Shown: piece after piece, positions 13,656-21,638 of the stretch | How the letters are laid out: every line of letters starts with the position of its first letter | Numbering within the stretch: position 1 is the stretch's first letter | Virus record (IMG/VR): IMGVR_UViG_3300037488_002617 | Span: 1-33,988 of that record | Length of the DNA: 33,988 nucleotides | DNA from: a virus | Reading direction: 5' to 3' (one strand) | Position numbers and translations under genes: made by a program | The notes under the pieces: model-generated | What the model saw: only the letters and a program-made list of their open reading frames with translations | Told to the model about the DNA's origin: nothing | Database searches by the model: none

Positions 13656-14009
13656 ATGTGCGCCGCGCATCCACCGATCACGTTGCTGGCGGGCTCTTCG
13701 TCGATCAAGACCACCACACTCGACGAGTACCTGGCGGATCAGTGGACCCTGACCTTCGTGCTGAGCGGCCCGTCGAACCTCGACGCGGTGGCCGCCATGA
13801 CCGGCGTTGATCACGTCGAGACGGTCACCGCGCCCGCGAACTCCTCACTCTTCGACGCGCTGTACCGCTGGAACGAGGCGGTACGCGCGGCCGCGGATCC
13901 CGTGCTCCAGGCGTTCATCATCGCCGAGCTCGAGGTCGCGCTGATGCGGATCGTGCGCTACGAGAAGGACGCGGTCCGGCTCTCGCGCACCCGCCGCTCG
14001 GTGCGCTGA
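13656..14009 (+). CDS. Paralogue of the gpW-like protein N-terminal domain
   Basis: 117 residues. Residues 8-75 align by eye with the N-terminus of the protein at 14237: ITLLAGSSSIKTTTLDEYLA and TLTFVLSGPSNLDAV correspond to STLIAGTTTVYTRTLDDYPA and TFTLALRGRSELDVV, and LYRWNEAV to QYRWAEMV. The C-terminal 45 residues are helical and unlike the gpW part of the other gene. No ribosome site precedes ATG 13656, as is also true for the other gene. It is probably a duplicated and then shortened or re-ended copy; function unknown. Confidence 0.65.
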   Translation: MCAAHPPITLLAGSSSIKTTTLDEYLADQWTLTFVLSGPSNLDAVAAMTGVDHVETVTAPANSSLFDALYRWNEAVRAAADPVLQAFIIAELEVALMRIVRYEKDAVRLSRTRRSVR

Positions 14010-14063
14010 GCGCCCCCGATAAGTTTCGCGCGCCCCCGAATTTCTGCAAACGCGAACGCTGAA

Positions 14064-14201
14064 CGCCCGCGTCGTTGGCGGACTTGGTTCGCCGAAGGGC
14101 CGCGTGCTCTACGCCAGTCGGAGATTTCGCGGACCCCCTTTTTGCGTTTACCTCGAAATCACTGGCTTGGACGCTCAGAAGTGTCAACGGAATGTGTACA
14201 T
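14064..14201. repeat. 138-bp direct repeat, copy 2
   Basis: Second copy of the element at 13483-13620, 581 bases away, and also 35 bases before an ATG (14237). The hairpin GGCGGA/TTCGCC at 14077-14082 and 14088-14093 is preserved. The repeat frame is open and joins the downstream gene in this copy, but is closed by TGA 13638 in copy 1, so it is not an extended coding region. The stretch 14010-14063 before it holds no gene. Confidence 0.85.
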
Positions 14202-14236
14202 GCGCGAGCGCCCCCGGTTGTCGAATACTTCAACGC

Positions 14237-14797
14237 ATGGACGCGACGAGCCTTCCCTCGACCCTGATCGCCGGCACCACGACTGTCTACACGCGCACGC
14301 TCGACGACTACCCCGCACCCGAGTGGACCTTCACCCTCGCGCTGCGCGGACGCTCTGAGCTTGACGTCGTCGCCACCGCCTCGGGATCCGCTCACCTGGT
14401 GACGATCAGCGCCACCGCGAGCGCCGGCCTGCTGGCGGGGCAGTACCGCTGGGCTGAGATGGTGGAGCGCGGAGTGGACGCTGCACGCGAGGTCTACCCG
14501 ATCGCGCGCGGAGAGATCACGGTCGAGCCCGACCTGCTGGCCGCGGCCGCGGGCGACCTGCAGAGCACCGACGAGCAGTTGCTGGCGCTGATCAGGGCTG
14601 AGCTGGTGCGGCGCGCGACCGGCGGCGACATCGAGAGCTACCAGGTCGGCGGGGGCGACACCGCGATCACCCGGCGGCCGACCAAGGAGCTCGAGCAGCG
14701 CGTTGACCAGCTCGAGGGGCGGATCAACGCCCGCAAGCGCCGCGGCGCCTTCCAGGGCGTGAGGCTCACCTACTCATCCCGCACGAGGCTGGCATGA
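14237..14797 (+). CDS. gpW-like head-tail adaptor with a beta-rich N-terminal domain
   Basis: 186 residues. Residues 5-95 form a beta-rich domain shared with the gene at 13656. The C-terminal 60 residues (ALIRAELVRRAT, then SYQVGGGDTAITRRPTKELE and QLEGRINARKRRG) follow the lambda gpW pattern, including the final basic turn. gpW closes the filled head and joins it to the tail. The portal begins 4 bases before its stop, matching the lambda order W-B. The N-terminal domain is extra compared with the 68-residue lambda gpW. The ATG has no Shine-Dalgarno, so translation may depend on upstream structure in the repeat. Confidence 0.7.
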   Translation: MDATSLPSTLIAGTTTVYTRTLDDYPAPEWTFTLALRGRSELDVVATASGSAHLVTISATASAGLLAGQYRWAEMVERGVDAAREVYPIARGEITVEPDLLAAAAGDLQSTDEQLLALIRAELVRRATGGDIESYQVGGGDTAITRRPTKELEQRVDQLEGRINARKRRGAFQGVRLTYSSRTRLA

Positions 14798-16470
14798 GCC
14801 GCACGCGCGAGAAGTTGCCGTTCCTGCTCCGGCTCTACCAGGCGCAGCGCCTGCTCTCCGGGCGTAGCCTGGACGACGACAGCTTCATCTCCGCGATGAG
14901 CGGCGGGGGTGGCTCTTCGCCCGGCCCCGGCAGCTACCTGCACCGCCTGCGTCACCCGGCCTCGGAGGTGCGGCTCAAGAACCGCTCGCTCCGTGGCGGC
15001 GGGCGTGATCTCGCAGCGACCGACCCCTACGCGCGCCAGTTCCTGCGGATGCTCGACCTGTTCGTCGCCGGCCCGCTCGGCACCACGGTGAGTGCCGAGA
15101 TCCAGCGCCCCGCGCCGGACGGTGACGGATTCGAGCTTGACCGGGAGATCAACGCGATCATCGATGCCGGCTGGCAGGATTGGGCGAGTCACCCGGTCAC
15201 CACCGATCGGCGCCACTGTCTGGCCGCCGCGGAGCACCTGTACTGGCGCACCCAGGCGAATGACGGCGACGTCTTCGTCCGGCTCTTCGACGGCTACCCG
15301 AACCGCCACGGCCTGGCGATCCAGTTCGTTGACGCCGACCAGATCGATTCGGAGTTGAACCGCGAGGCCTACGGGCGTAATCGCGAGATCCGCATGGGGG
15401 TCGAGCTCGACGAGTACGGCGCCCCGGTCGGCTACTGGGTGCGCGACTACCCGGACGGTCACGGCTTCAAGTACGGGCCGAAGCGCGACCCGTACTTCGT
15501 CTCGGCCTACGACTTCCGCACCGGCCGCGGCGAGATGCTCCACGCCGGGCTGGCGATGCGGGCCAACCAGCTACGCTCGCTCTCCTGGTTCTCCCCGGTG
15601 CTGGAGTCCGCCGAGGCGCGCCTGCGCTACACCGACGCGGTCCTGACCGCCGCACTGCGCGCAGCCGCTCAGCCGGTCGCCCTCGAGGCTCAGGCCGAGA
15701 ACTTCTCCGACCTGCAGCAGCCCCCGCCGCCTCCCCCGGCGGACGGGAGCCCCGAGGACCCATCGACCGCCGAGGCGCGCGCCCGCTACTTCTCGCCCAC
15801 GCTCGAGGTCGACCCCGACCGGATCCCGGCACTCCCGGCCGGCTGGAAGCTCGCGAGTGTGCCGAACGATCACCCGACCGGGAACTACGCGCCGTTCTTG
15901 AAGACCACGCTGCGCGAGTACGCCGCGGGGCTCGGGGCGACCTACGAGTCGCTGGCGAACGACCGCGAGAGCACGAACTACGGCTCGCTGCGTGGCGGGA
16001 TGAAGCTCGAGCAGAAGTTCTTCCAGTTCCTCCAGCAGCGCGGGGTCGCCGACTTCCTGATCCCGCTGCGCCTGCGCTGGCTGCAGAACTCAATGCTCCA
16101 GGGCCTGGCCACCAACGGTGCCGAGGGGATCGTGCTGCCCGGGGCCGACTGGCGCGCCTACGAGCGCACCTCCTACGACCCGCCGGTGCAGGAGTGGATC
16201 GACCCGGTCAAGGACATCGAGGCGGTTGCCCGCGAGCTCGAGCTCAAGCTGACCTCGCACACCGAGGTCGCCCGCCGCATGGGCCGGCGCTGGGCCGACG
16301 TCGCCCAGAAGATCGCCGACGACCAGGAGCTGGCGAAGAAGAGCGGTTTCTCACTCGAAGTCCTGAAGAACAACCAGCCGCAGGTGGCGGCGAAGCCGGC
16401 GGACGGCACCGCGGACGACCAGGCGGATGCCGCTGCGAACCTGAACGGAGGCGGCGACGGTGGTCAGTAG
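14794..16470 (+). CDS. Portal protein, lambda gpB family
   Basis: 558-residue portal, the dodecameric ring through which DNA enters the head. Typical family features are RRHCLAAAEHLYWRTQANDGDVFVR near residue 145, IQFVDADQID, an RGEMLHAGLAMRANQLRSLSW region, and EYAAGLGATYESLANDRES near residue 388. A poly-proline stretch (LQQPPPPPPADG) at about residue 309 marks a flexible insertion. The C-terminus is helical with an acidic/alanine-rich tail. ATG 14794 overlaps the gpW-like stop (ATGA). Length is normal for the lambda family. Confidence 0.9.
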   Translation: MSRTREKLPFLLRLYQAQRLLSGRSLDDDSFISAMSGGGGSSPGPGSYLHRLRHPASEVRLKNRSLRGGGRDLAATDPYARQFLRMLDLFVAGPLGTTVSAEIQRPAPDGDGFELDREINAIIDAGWQDWASHPVTTDRRHCLAAAEHLYWRTQANDGDVFVRLFDGYPNRHGLAIQFVDADQIDSELNREAYGRNREIRMGVELDEYGAPVGYWVRDYPDGHGFKYGPKRDPYFVSAYDFRTGRGEMLHAGLAMRANQLRSLSWFSPVLESAEARLRYTDAVLTAALRAAAQPVALEAQAENFSDLQQPPPPPPADGSPEDPSTAEARARYFSPTLEVDPDRIPALPAGWKLASVPNDHPTGNYAPFLKTTLREYAAGLGATYESLANDRESTNYGSLRGGMKLEQKFFQFLQQRGVADFLIPLRLRWLQNSMLQGLATNGAEGIVLPGADWRAYERTSYDPPVQEWIDPVKDIEAVARELELKLTSHTEVARRMGRRWADVAQKIADDQELAKKSGFSLEVLKNNQPQVAAKPADGTADDQADAAANLNGGGDGGQ

Positions 16471-16546
16471 ACCTCACGGGCCCGCGTCCGAACCGAACCA
16501 GTCGCAGCGGCGCCTGTCTGCTTGTGCCGCCAGGGAGGAGTAGCTC

Positions 16547-16840
16547 ATGGCAATCGAAGACCGCTTCCCAGGACTCAACAGTCCCACCTCGGGCGCGATG
16601 TCTTTCCCGACCACGCGCTCGGTCAAGATCGCCGCGGCCGCGTTCAGCGACACCGTTGATCTGGCGTTCCGCTGCCGCTGCTTCATCGCCAGCGCCGCCG
16701 GGAAGCTCATGGTCTGGACCCCCGAGCAGCAGACCGCGGGCGGGGTGGAGATCCAGGTGCTCGCCGGGCTCAACCCGCAGCGCCTCGACCGTATCTTCGC
16801 GACCGGCAGTGACGCGCTCGTGATCGACATCCGGGACTAG
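16547..16840 (+). CDS. Small virion protein, spike-base-like
   Basis: 97 residues, beta-rich (DLAFRCRCFIASAAGKLMVW, GGVEIQVLAGL, FATGSDALVIDI). The repeated strand pattern ending in an ATG(S/T)DA-like turn recalls a small protein often called spike base in gene transfer agents and tailed phages. It lies directly before the protease-capsid gene, with AGGGAGGAG upstream of ATG 16547. A decoration protein is the alternative. Virion role is inferred from context. Confidence 0.5.
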   Translation: MAIEDRFPGLNSPTSGAMSFPTTRSVKIAAAAFSDTVDLAFRCRCFIASAAGKLMVWTPEQQTAGGVEIQVLAGLNPQRLDRIFATGSDALVIDIRD

Positions 16841-16848
16841 GAGACGAC

Positions 16849-18861
16849 ATGGCGACCCGCAAGATCAGTGTGCAGCGCGAACAGGCGCGCGGCTTCGACT
16901 TCGACCTCGAGCTACTGGGGCCAGAGCGCGCGGCCGCGGCCGGCGGAGCGGTCGGGACGGTCGAGGTCGGCGGCGAGGAGTTCACCATCTACCGGATGAC
17001 CTGCTCGAGTGAGTTCCCGGTCGAGCGCTACGACTACCGCTCAGGTGCCCCGTACCTGGAGATCCTCTCGCATGAGCCTAAGGCGGTCGACCTCTCGCGC
17101 TTCAAGAGCGGTGCGGCGGTGGCCGCCACGCACTTCGGCGACCAGATCGGCGTGATCGAGGCCTGTGAGGTGTTGCCGAACCGCAAGCTGCAGGTCGATG
17201 TGCGCTACGGCAAGGACGAGTTGTCGCAGTTGTACGAGCAGGGCGTGCGCACCCGGATCCGGCGCAATGTCAGCATCCGCTACATCACCGTCGGCAAGCC
17301 GAAGCTCGGCACCGACGAGAAGACCGGGCTGGAGACCCGGACGTTCACCCGCTGGCAGCCAATCCACATGAGCCACGAGGTGGACGGGGCCGACTACCAG
17401 GTCGGGCTGGGGCGCAGTCGTGAAGAGCAGGTGCAGAGCGAGATCGAAGTCGAGGTTCCCGAGTCAACCACCAGGGAAGAGGAGAGGAACACAATGACGC
17501 CAGAGGAGCAGAAGGTGTTGGACCAGGCGGCCCAGGAGGCGACTCGGAAGGCTGTCGAAGTGGCGGTGGGCAACCGTAACCGTGAGGCAGTCGAGATCCG
17601 CACCCTGGCGCGTAATGCCGGGCTGGAGGAGACCGCCGTGGACGATCTGCTGAACCGCGGACTCTCCAAGTCCGAGGCGGCGATCGAGATCATCAGCCAG
17701 CAGAAGACCCCGGCGCGCGCCCCGGTGGGCAGCGACCCGCTGCGGAACCTCAGCCGGGGCGAGCGGCGCGACGTGCAGAAGCGCTACTCGGTCGCGCGTG
17801 CGATCGAGCAGGCGGTGCAGGTGCGCGCGGGCGTGGCACCTACCGGCCTCGAGGGCGAGTGGCACCAGCGCTTGCTCGCCAGCAGCCGGCGGGCCAACGA
17901 GGGCGCCCTGCTGGTGCCCTGGCGCACCCACACCGACGAGGAGCGCGCGGAGCAGCTCGAGATGCGCTCGCGGGCGATGGGCACCGGCCTGATCGGCTAC
18001 GGCGCCGAGTTGGTCTACGACGCCCAGCCGGTGGACCTGCTCGACGCGCTGCGGCCGCGGCTCGCCCTGGCGCGCATGGGGGCGAACTTCATGCCGGGCC
18101 TGCGCGGACCGGTGCCGATGCCGCGCTTCACCTCCGACGCGGTGCTCCACTGGGCGGACGAGGCTCCCGCCTCGGCGGTGGCCGAGACCGCGCTCGGGAC
18201 CGACGTCAGCTGGCTCAAGGAGAAGACCCTGGCCGGCCAGCTGCCGATCCCCAAGCAGCTGCTGCAGACCTCGAACTTCGACATCGAGAACCGGATCCGG
18301 CGGATGCTGGCGTCGGCGGCCGCGGTGAAGATCGACCGCGCCGGCCTGCACGGCACCGGCTCTGAGCACCAGCCGTTGGGGCTCTGGAGCCTCCCGGGTG
18401 TCAATACGGTTGACACCTCGGCGGCTGGCGACGTCCCGCTCTACATTGACCTGGTCGACATGACCACGGCAATCGCCGACGACGACGCTGACGGTTCCCG
18501 GATGGGCTTCATCATGACCCCCGGCCTGGCGGGCGTGTTCCGCAAGACTCTCGAGTTCTCCGCCGCGGGTGCTTCGAAGATCTGGACCGGCGACAACGAG
18601 AACGGAATGATCGCGGGTTACCGGGCGACGGCGACCAACGTCTGCAGCAAGACACTTGGTTCCGGTGATGACCACGGGCTCTTCTTCGGTAACTGGGAGA
18701 TGTACAACGTCGGCCTGTTCGGTGATGCGCTCGAGATCCTGGCGGATCCGTTCACGTTGGCGACCAAGCAGCAGCTGGTGCTCCACCTGTTCCAGATGGC
18801 CGACTGCGGCACGCCGGTTCCCGAAGCGTTCTGCATCATGACCAACGCCGAGATTTCGTAA
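16849..18861 (+). CDS. Prohead protease-major capsid fusion
   Basis: 670 residues combining a head-maturation protease with an HK97-fold capsid protein. The protease half (1-190) has likely catalytic H95 (ATHFGDQIG) and S142 (NVSIRYITV), as in the U9/S78 prohead proteases. Residues about 216-290 are charged and helical, a delta/scaffold-like segment expected to be cut away. The rest is capsid, with EGALLVPW, LEMRSRAMGTGLIGYG, MGANFMPGL and a C-terminal LFGDALEILADPF. An ATG at 17494 with a strong ribosome site lies in frame (Met216), so separate capsid and fusion products are likely. It forms the shell into which the terminase packs DNA. Confidence 0.9.
   Translation: MATRKISVQREQARGFDFDLELLGPERAAAAGGAVGTVEVGGEEFTIYRMTCSSEFPVERYDYRSGAPYLEILSHEPKAVDLSRFKSGAAVAATHFGDQIGVIEACEVLPNRKLQVDVRYGKDELSQLYEQGVRTRIRRNVSIRYITVGKPKLGTDEKTGLETRTFTRWQPIHMSHEVDGADYQVGLGRSREEQVQSEIEVEVPESTTREEERNTMTPEEQKVLDQAAQEATRKAVEVAVGNRNREAVEIRTLARNAGLEETAVDDLLNRGLSKSEAAIEIISQQKTPARAPVGSDPLRNLSRGERRDVQKRYSVARAIEQAVQVRAGVAPTGLEGEWHQRLLASSRRANEGALLVPWRTHTDEERAEQLEMRSRAMGTGLIGYGAELVYDAQPVDLLDALRPRLALARMGANFMPGLRGPVPMPRFTSDAVLHWADEAPASAVAETALGTDVSWLKEKTLAGQLPIPKQLLQTSNFDIENRIRRMLASAAAVKIDRAGLHGTGSEHQPLGLWSLPGVNTVDTSAAGDVPLYIDLVDMTTAIADDDADGSRMGFIMTPGLAGVFRKTLEFSAAGASKIWTGDNENGMIAGYRATATNVCSKTLGSGDDHGLFFGNWEMYNVGLFGDALEILADPFTLATKQQLVLHLFQMADCGTPVPEAFCIMTNAEIS
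17479..17496 (+). promoter_or_regulatory. Internal in-frame start for stand-alone capsid protein
   Basis: AGGAG at 17480-17484 and AGAGG at 17483-17487 lie 9 and 6 bases before ATG 17494, in frame with the fused gene. It falls just after the protease domain. Initiation here would give a protease-free, 455-residue scaffold-plus-capsid chain, as lambda C and Nu3 use nested starts. Confidence 0.6.
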
Positions 18862-18868
18862 CCAAGAC

Positions 18869-19174
18869 ATGAGATTCCGCGTCCTGAAGTCGGTTCGCCT
18901 GACCAGAGACCTGATCGGTATGAAGGGGAATCTGGTCGAGCTGCACCCGCTCGTCGCGCGGCGCTGGGTCGCGTGCGGGTACCTCAAGCCAGAGGCCGAG
19001 ACCACCTCCCTGGTGGTGTCCGACCTCGAAGCCTGCGGGCCCGTGCGCGACACGACGCTCGAGACGGCTCAGGACGCGGAACTCGTCGGCGTGTCTGACG
19101 TCATGCTTCGACCCACCTCACCCACAATCAGGCCTCAGCGCCGGCGGCGCTCGGGCTGGAAGGATCGGATATGA
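18869..19174 (+). CDS. Small head-region protein, unknown
   Basis: 101 residues. The N-terminus (MRFRVLKSVRLTRDLIGMKG, then NLVELHPLVARRWVACGYLK) resembles short phage proteins located just after the capsid gene that place a substrate-facing strand and a helix. The C-terminal half is polar and ends in a very basic run (QRRRRSGWKDR). Function unknown, possibly a completion factor. Its stop overlaps the next ATG. Confidence 0.6.
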   Translation: MRFRVLKSVRLTRDLIGMKGNLVELHPLVARRWVACGYLKPEAETTSLVVSDLEACGPVRDTTLETAQDAELVGVSDVMLRPTSPTIRPQRRRRSGWKDRI

Positions 19175-19566
19175 CCGCGTTTCTCGATGCGCAGAAGGTC
19201 GCCACCGCGACCCTGTTGCTGATGCCGACCTCGATCCCGAGCGCGACCCCGGTGGTGAGCGCTGAGATCGACTTCAACGACTACGAAGGTGTGGTCAAGA
19301 TCATCGTCTCCTCGATCCGCGGCACCGACGACAACGAGGTGCTGACCCCGACGCTCGACACCGGCGCGGTCTCGGGCACCCACGCCACTGTCCACGCGAC
19401 CTTCGACCACATCCACGGCGGCACCGCTGAGGCGGCCACTGGCAAGGTGGTCTCGATCAACGTCGACGCCGCGGATCCGCTGCGCTACGGCGTGGTCACC
19501 CTGACCGGCTCCGGCACCACGCCGGCGTTCTACGCCAGCGTCACCATCGTCGGAGTGCTGCGCTAG
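19171..19566 (+). CDS. Head decoration or minor virion protein
   Basis: 131 residues, nearly all beta (EIDFNDYEGVVKIIVSSIRG; TVHATFDHIHGG; KVVSINVDAADPLRYGVVTL). This follows the pattern of a small phage structural protein in which a DxxDYEG-like strand precedes an asymmetric repeat and ends in an xYxxVTL..G.TPxF motif. It lies between the capsid and connector genes. No catalytic residues are apparent. The precise role is inferred from context. Confidence 0.55.
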   Translation: MTAFLDAQKVATATLLLMPTSIPSATPVVSAEIDFNDYEGVVKIIVSSIRGTDDNEVLTPTLDTGAVSGTHATVHATFDHIHGGTAEAATGKVVSINVDAADPLRYGVVTLTGSGTTPAFYASVTIVGVLR

Positions 19567-19570
19567 TCAC

Positions 19571-20236
19571 ATGAGCATCCTCACTCGGCAGGCGGACCTG
19601 GCCCACGTGCTCGCAGACTGCGGGGTCGTCGTGACCCTGGGGGCGGCGAGTACGTTCGGCACGGTTCGCTCCGCCGATGGGGAGGTGCTGCGCGCGGATG
19701 GCAGCCCGGTGGCGCTGCGCCCATACGCGATCTTGATTACCATCCTGCGTGACTCCCTGACGGGTCTGCACGAGGGCGCGCGTATCACCGTGGCGGGCTC
19801 CCCCTACGCGGTGGACAGTCTCCAACGACCCGGGGACGGCGAGACCGTCCGTCTATTGGCCAGCCCGGTGGTAGGAGAGGCGGTCGCGGCGCCCGTAGCG
19901 GTGGATGACCTCGTCGTTACCATCATCCCGGACTTAGTTGGCCCCTGGGACATAACCTGGACTGTGCCTGGAGAGCCCGCCCAGTGGGGCGCGCCGGCTG
20001 AGTACGATGTTCGGGTAGCACTCGCGGCGATCGTAACTGAAAGCGACTGGACGGCGGCGACCTCGCTCACCGTCGGCTGGATCGCGAATCCGCTCCTGGG
20101 TGGGATGGCCGCCACGCTGGTCTACGCGGACTGGCCTAACGGGGTGGAACAATTCTTCGCAGTGCGTTACCGGGACGCCCTGGGCAACATCGGCGCGATT
20201 TCGAATTCCCCATCCACGATTGTAGGCAGGCCATGA
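19571..20236 (+). CDS. Head-tail connector (FII-like) with a C-terminal beta domain
   Basis: 221 residues. The first 100 (LAHVLADCGVVVTLGAASTF; LTGLHEGARITVAGSPYAVDSLQ) match the lambda FII-type head-closure fold: helix, then a small beta barrel with an RxxGDGxTVxL strand. The remaining 115 residues (WDITWTVPGEPAQWGAPAEY, then DVRVALAAI; FFAVRYRDALGNIGAISN) look like an Fn3/Ig-like domain, an addition to the standard protein. The position between head and tail genes fits. ATG 19571 is 4 bases past the previous stop. Confidence 0.65.
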   Translation: MSILTRQADLAHVLADCGVVVTLGAASTFGTVRSADGEVLRADGSPVALRPYAILITILRDSLTGLHEGARITVAGSPYAVDSLQRPGDGETVRLLASPVVGEAVAAPVAVDDLVVTIIPDLVGPWDITWTVPGEPAQWGAPAEYDVRVALAAIVTESDWTAATSLTVGWIANPLLGGMAATLVYADWPNGVEQFFAVRYRDALGNIGAISNSPSTIVGRP

Positions 20237-20730
20237 GCACCCCGAGCCTACCCGAGCAGATCCTCGCCGCGATGGCCACGCGGCTGGCCGACACCCGGCT
20301 CGCCCCGGCCGGCGGCGCCGACCCGCTCGATCCGATCCGTCAGCCTGCACTCGAGCAGGATCGGGTGATCGACCTCGAGCTCGAGGACCTGCCGGCCCGC
20401 ATCCTGAGCCCGGTCGCCAGCGCTCCGCGACCCCAGCAGGAATGGAACCGGGTGATCGATGAGCGGCTGCTCACCCTGCGGATCGCCCTGCGGGCATCCC
20501 CGGTGGGAGAGCTCACCGGACGCCAGGTCGCCGACCAGATGCTGGTCTGGGCAGTCCAGCGCACCTGTGGGCCAGTGACACCAACCAGCGCCTTCTACGG
20601 GCTGTGCACCTGTATCACCCAGGGAGAGACCACCTACCACTACGAGAAGACCGCACCCGGCGCCTGCATGATCGTGGCTGATCTGCTGGTCACCTACTGG
20701 AGCGCGGTCGAGGATCCAACCCGGGGCTAG
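20233..20730 (+). CDS. Tail terminator or minor tail protein (gpU-like)
   Basis: 165 residues. An N-terminal helix (LPEQILAAMATRLADTRL), beta strands with a basic/acidic rim (DRVIDLELEDLPARILSPV), and a closing strand (MIVADLLVTYWSAVED) fit the tail-terminator fold of lambda gpU. It precedes the tail tube gene, as U precedes V. The call rests on gene order and secondary structure. ATG 20233 overlaps the previous stop. Confidence 0.6.
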   Translation: MSTPSLPEQILAAMATRLADTRLAPAGGADPLDPIRQPALEQDRVIDLELEDLPARILSPVASAPRPQQEWNRVIDERLLTLRIALRASPVGELTGRQVADQMLVWAVQRTCGPVTPTSAFYGLCTCITQGETTYHYEKTAPGACMIVADLLVTYWSAVEDPTRG

Positions 20731-20752
20731 AAGCGCCCCACAGGAGGTTGCG

Positions 20753-21550
20753 ATGGGTTTCAACGCCAATATCACCCGGGTCTCGCTGTCGTCTGCGGCC
20801 ATCATGCTGGCGCGTTCGACGTCCGGCGTGCTGGGTCCCTACATCCCGGTCGGCAACGCCCCGAAGTTCGAGTTCTCGCAGATGGGCGACGAGGTCGATT
20901 CGGTCAAGGACTTCACCCGCGTCGGCATGCCCCCGCTGGGCGACATCCTCAAGTCGCGCATCCCCGAGTTCTCGCTCTCGCTGATGGAGTGCGACGCCAC
21001 CAAGCTGGCCATGATGTTCATGGGCACCGCCCACGAGTACACCCAGGCGGCGACTCCGGTTACCACCGAGGACCTCGGGGCGGTCTACGTCGGCGGAATC
21101 TACAAGACCGCCAAGCTCGCTCCCGGGTCGATCGTGCTGGTGACCGATGAAGGCACCCCGGTCACGTTCGTCGCTGGCACCGACTACCGGGTCGTGGACC
21201 TGGAGGCCGGGCTGATCGAGATCATCGCCCTGCCGGCCACGGTGGTCGAAGGGGATCTGATGCACATCAGCTACACCCCGGCCGCGAAGACTTCCGCCGA
21301 CAAGATCATGACCGTCCACGGCGGCTCGGTCACCGCGATCGAGGGCTCGCTCCTGGCGGTCGGCTACCCGTCGAAGGGCCCGAAGCACATGTGCCAGATC
21401 TGGCGCTGCCAGATCAGCCCGGACGGCGCGTTCCCGTTCGTCTCGGAGAACCGCGCCGAGTACGGGCTGAAGATCAAGGTGCTCTCGCACTCGTCGCATC
21501 CGGAAGGCTTGTTCGACTACACCCAGCTGACCGACGGGTCCGCCACCTAG
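20753..21550 (+). CDS. Major tail tube protein
   Basis: 265 residues, forming the stacked rings of the tail tube. It starts with strand-rich regions (NITRVSLSSAAIMLARSTSG; FEFSQMGDEVDSVKDFTRVG) and continues with mid-region strands (VTFVAGTDYRVVDLEAGLIE) typical of tube proteins, with an alternating beta pattern to the end. CAGGAGG lies before ATG 20753. The gene lies between the terminator and chaperone genes, exactly where lambda has V. A strong hairpin follows, which suits a highly expressed structural gene. Confidence 0.75.
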   Translation: MGFNANITRVSLSSAAIMLARSTSGVLGPYIPVGNAPKFEFSQMGDEVDSVKDFTRVGMPPLGDILKSRIPEFSLSLMECDATKLAMMFMGTAHEYTQAATPVTTEDLGAVYVGGIYKTAKLAPGSIVLVTDEGTPVTFVAGTDYRVVDLEAGLIEIIALPATVVEGDLMHISYTPAAKTSADKIMTVHGGSVTAIEGSLLAVGYPSKGPKHMCQIWRCQISPDGAFPFVSENRAEYGLKIKVLSHSSHPEGLFDYTQLTDGSAT

Positions 21551-21561
21551 TTCACCAGTCT

Positions 21562-21615
21562 CCGGCCCCCGCTCCGACGGGCCGTCCAAAGCATCGGACG
21601 CCCGTCGGGGGCCGG
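21562..21615 (+). terminator. Strong hairpin after the tail tube gene
   Basis: CCGGCCCCCG (21562-21571), ACGGGC (21577-21582) and GTCC (21584-21587) pair with GGAC (21596-21599), GCCCGT (21600-21605) and CGGGGGCCGG (21606-21615): 20 pairs with two bulges and an 8-base loop. No U-tract follows, so it is not a classic intrinsic terminator. It may stabilise the tube mRNA or attenuate transcription into the chaperone genes. Confidence 0.5.
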
Positions 21616-21638
21616 GTTCCTACGGAGGGGAACCGAAC

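Noticed and set aside
14075-14236. N-terminal extension of the gpW-like gene through the 138-bp repeat
   Set aside because: It would start at a TTG with no ribosome site, and the same frame is closed by a stop in copy 1.
17464-19053. 529-codon minus-strand open frame opposite the capsid gene
   Set aside because: GC-rich DNA keeps antisense frames open. It has no recognisable domain and lies wholly opposite a clear capsid gene; the same holds for the long antisense frames opposite terL, the portal and the tip.
21562-21615. Certain intrinsic terminator
   Set aside because: The stem is strong but there is no U-run, so it is kept only as a low-confidence terminator or mRNA-stabilising hairpin.
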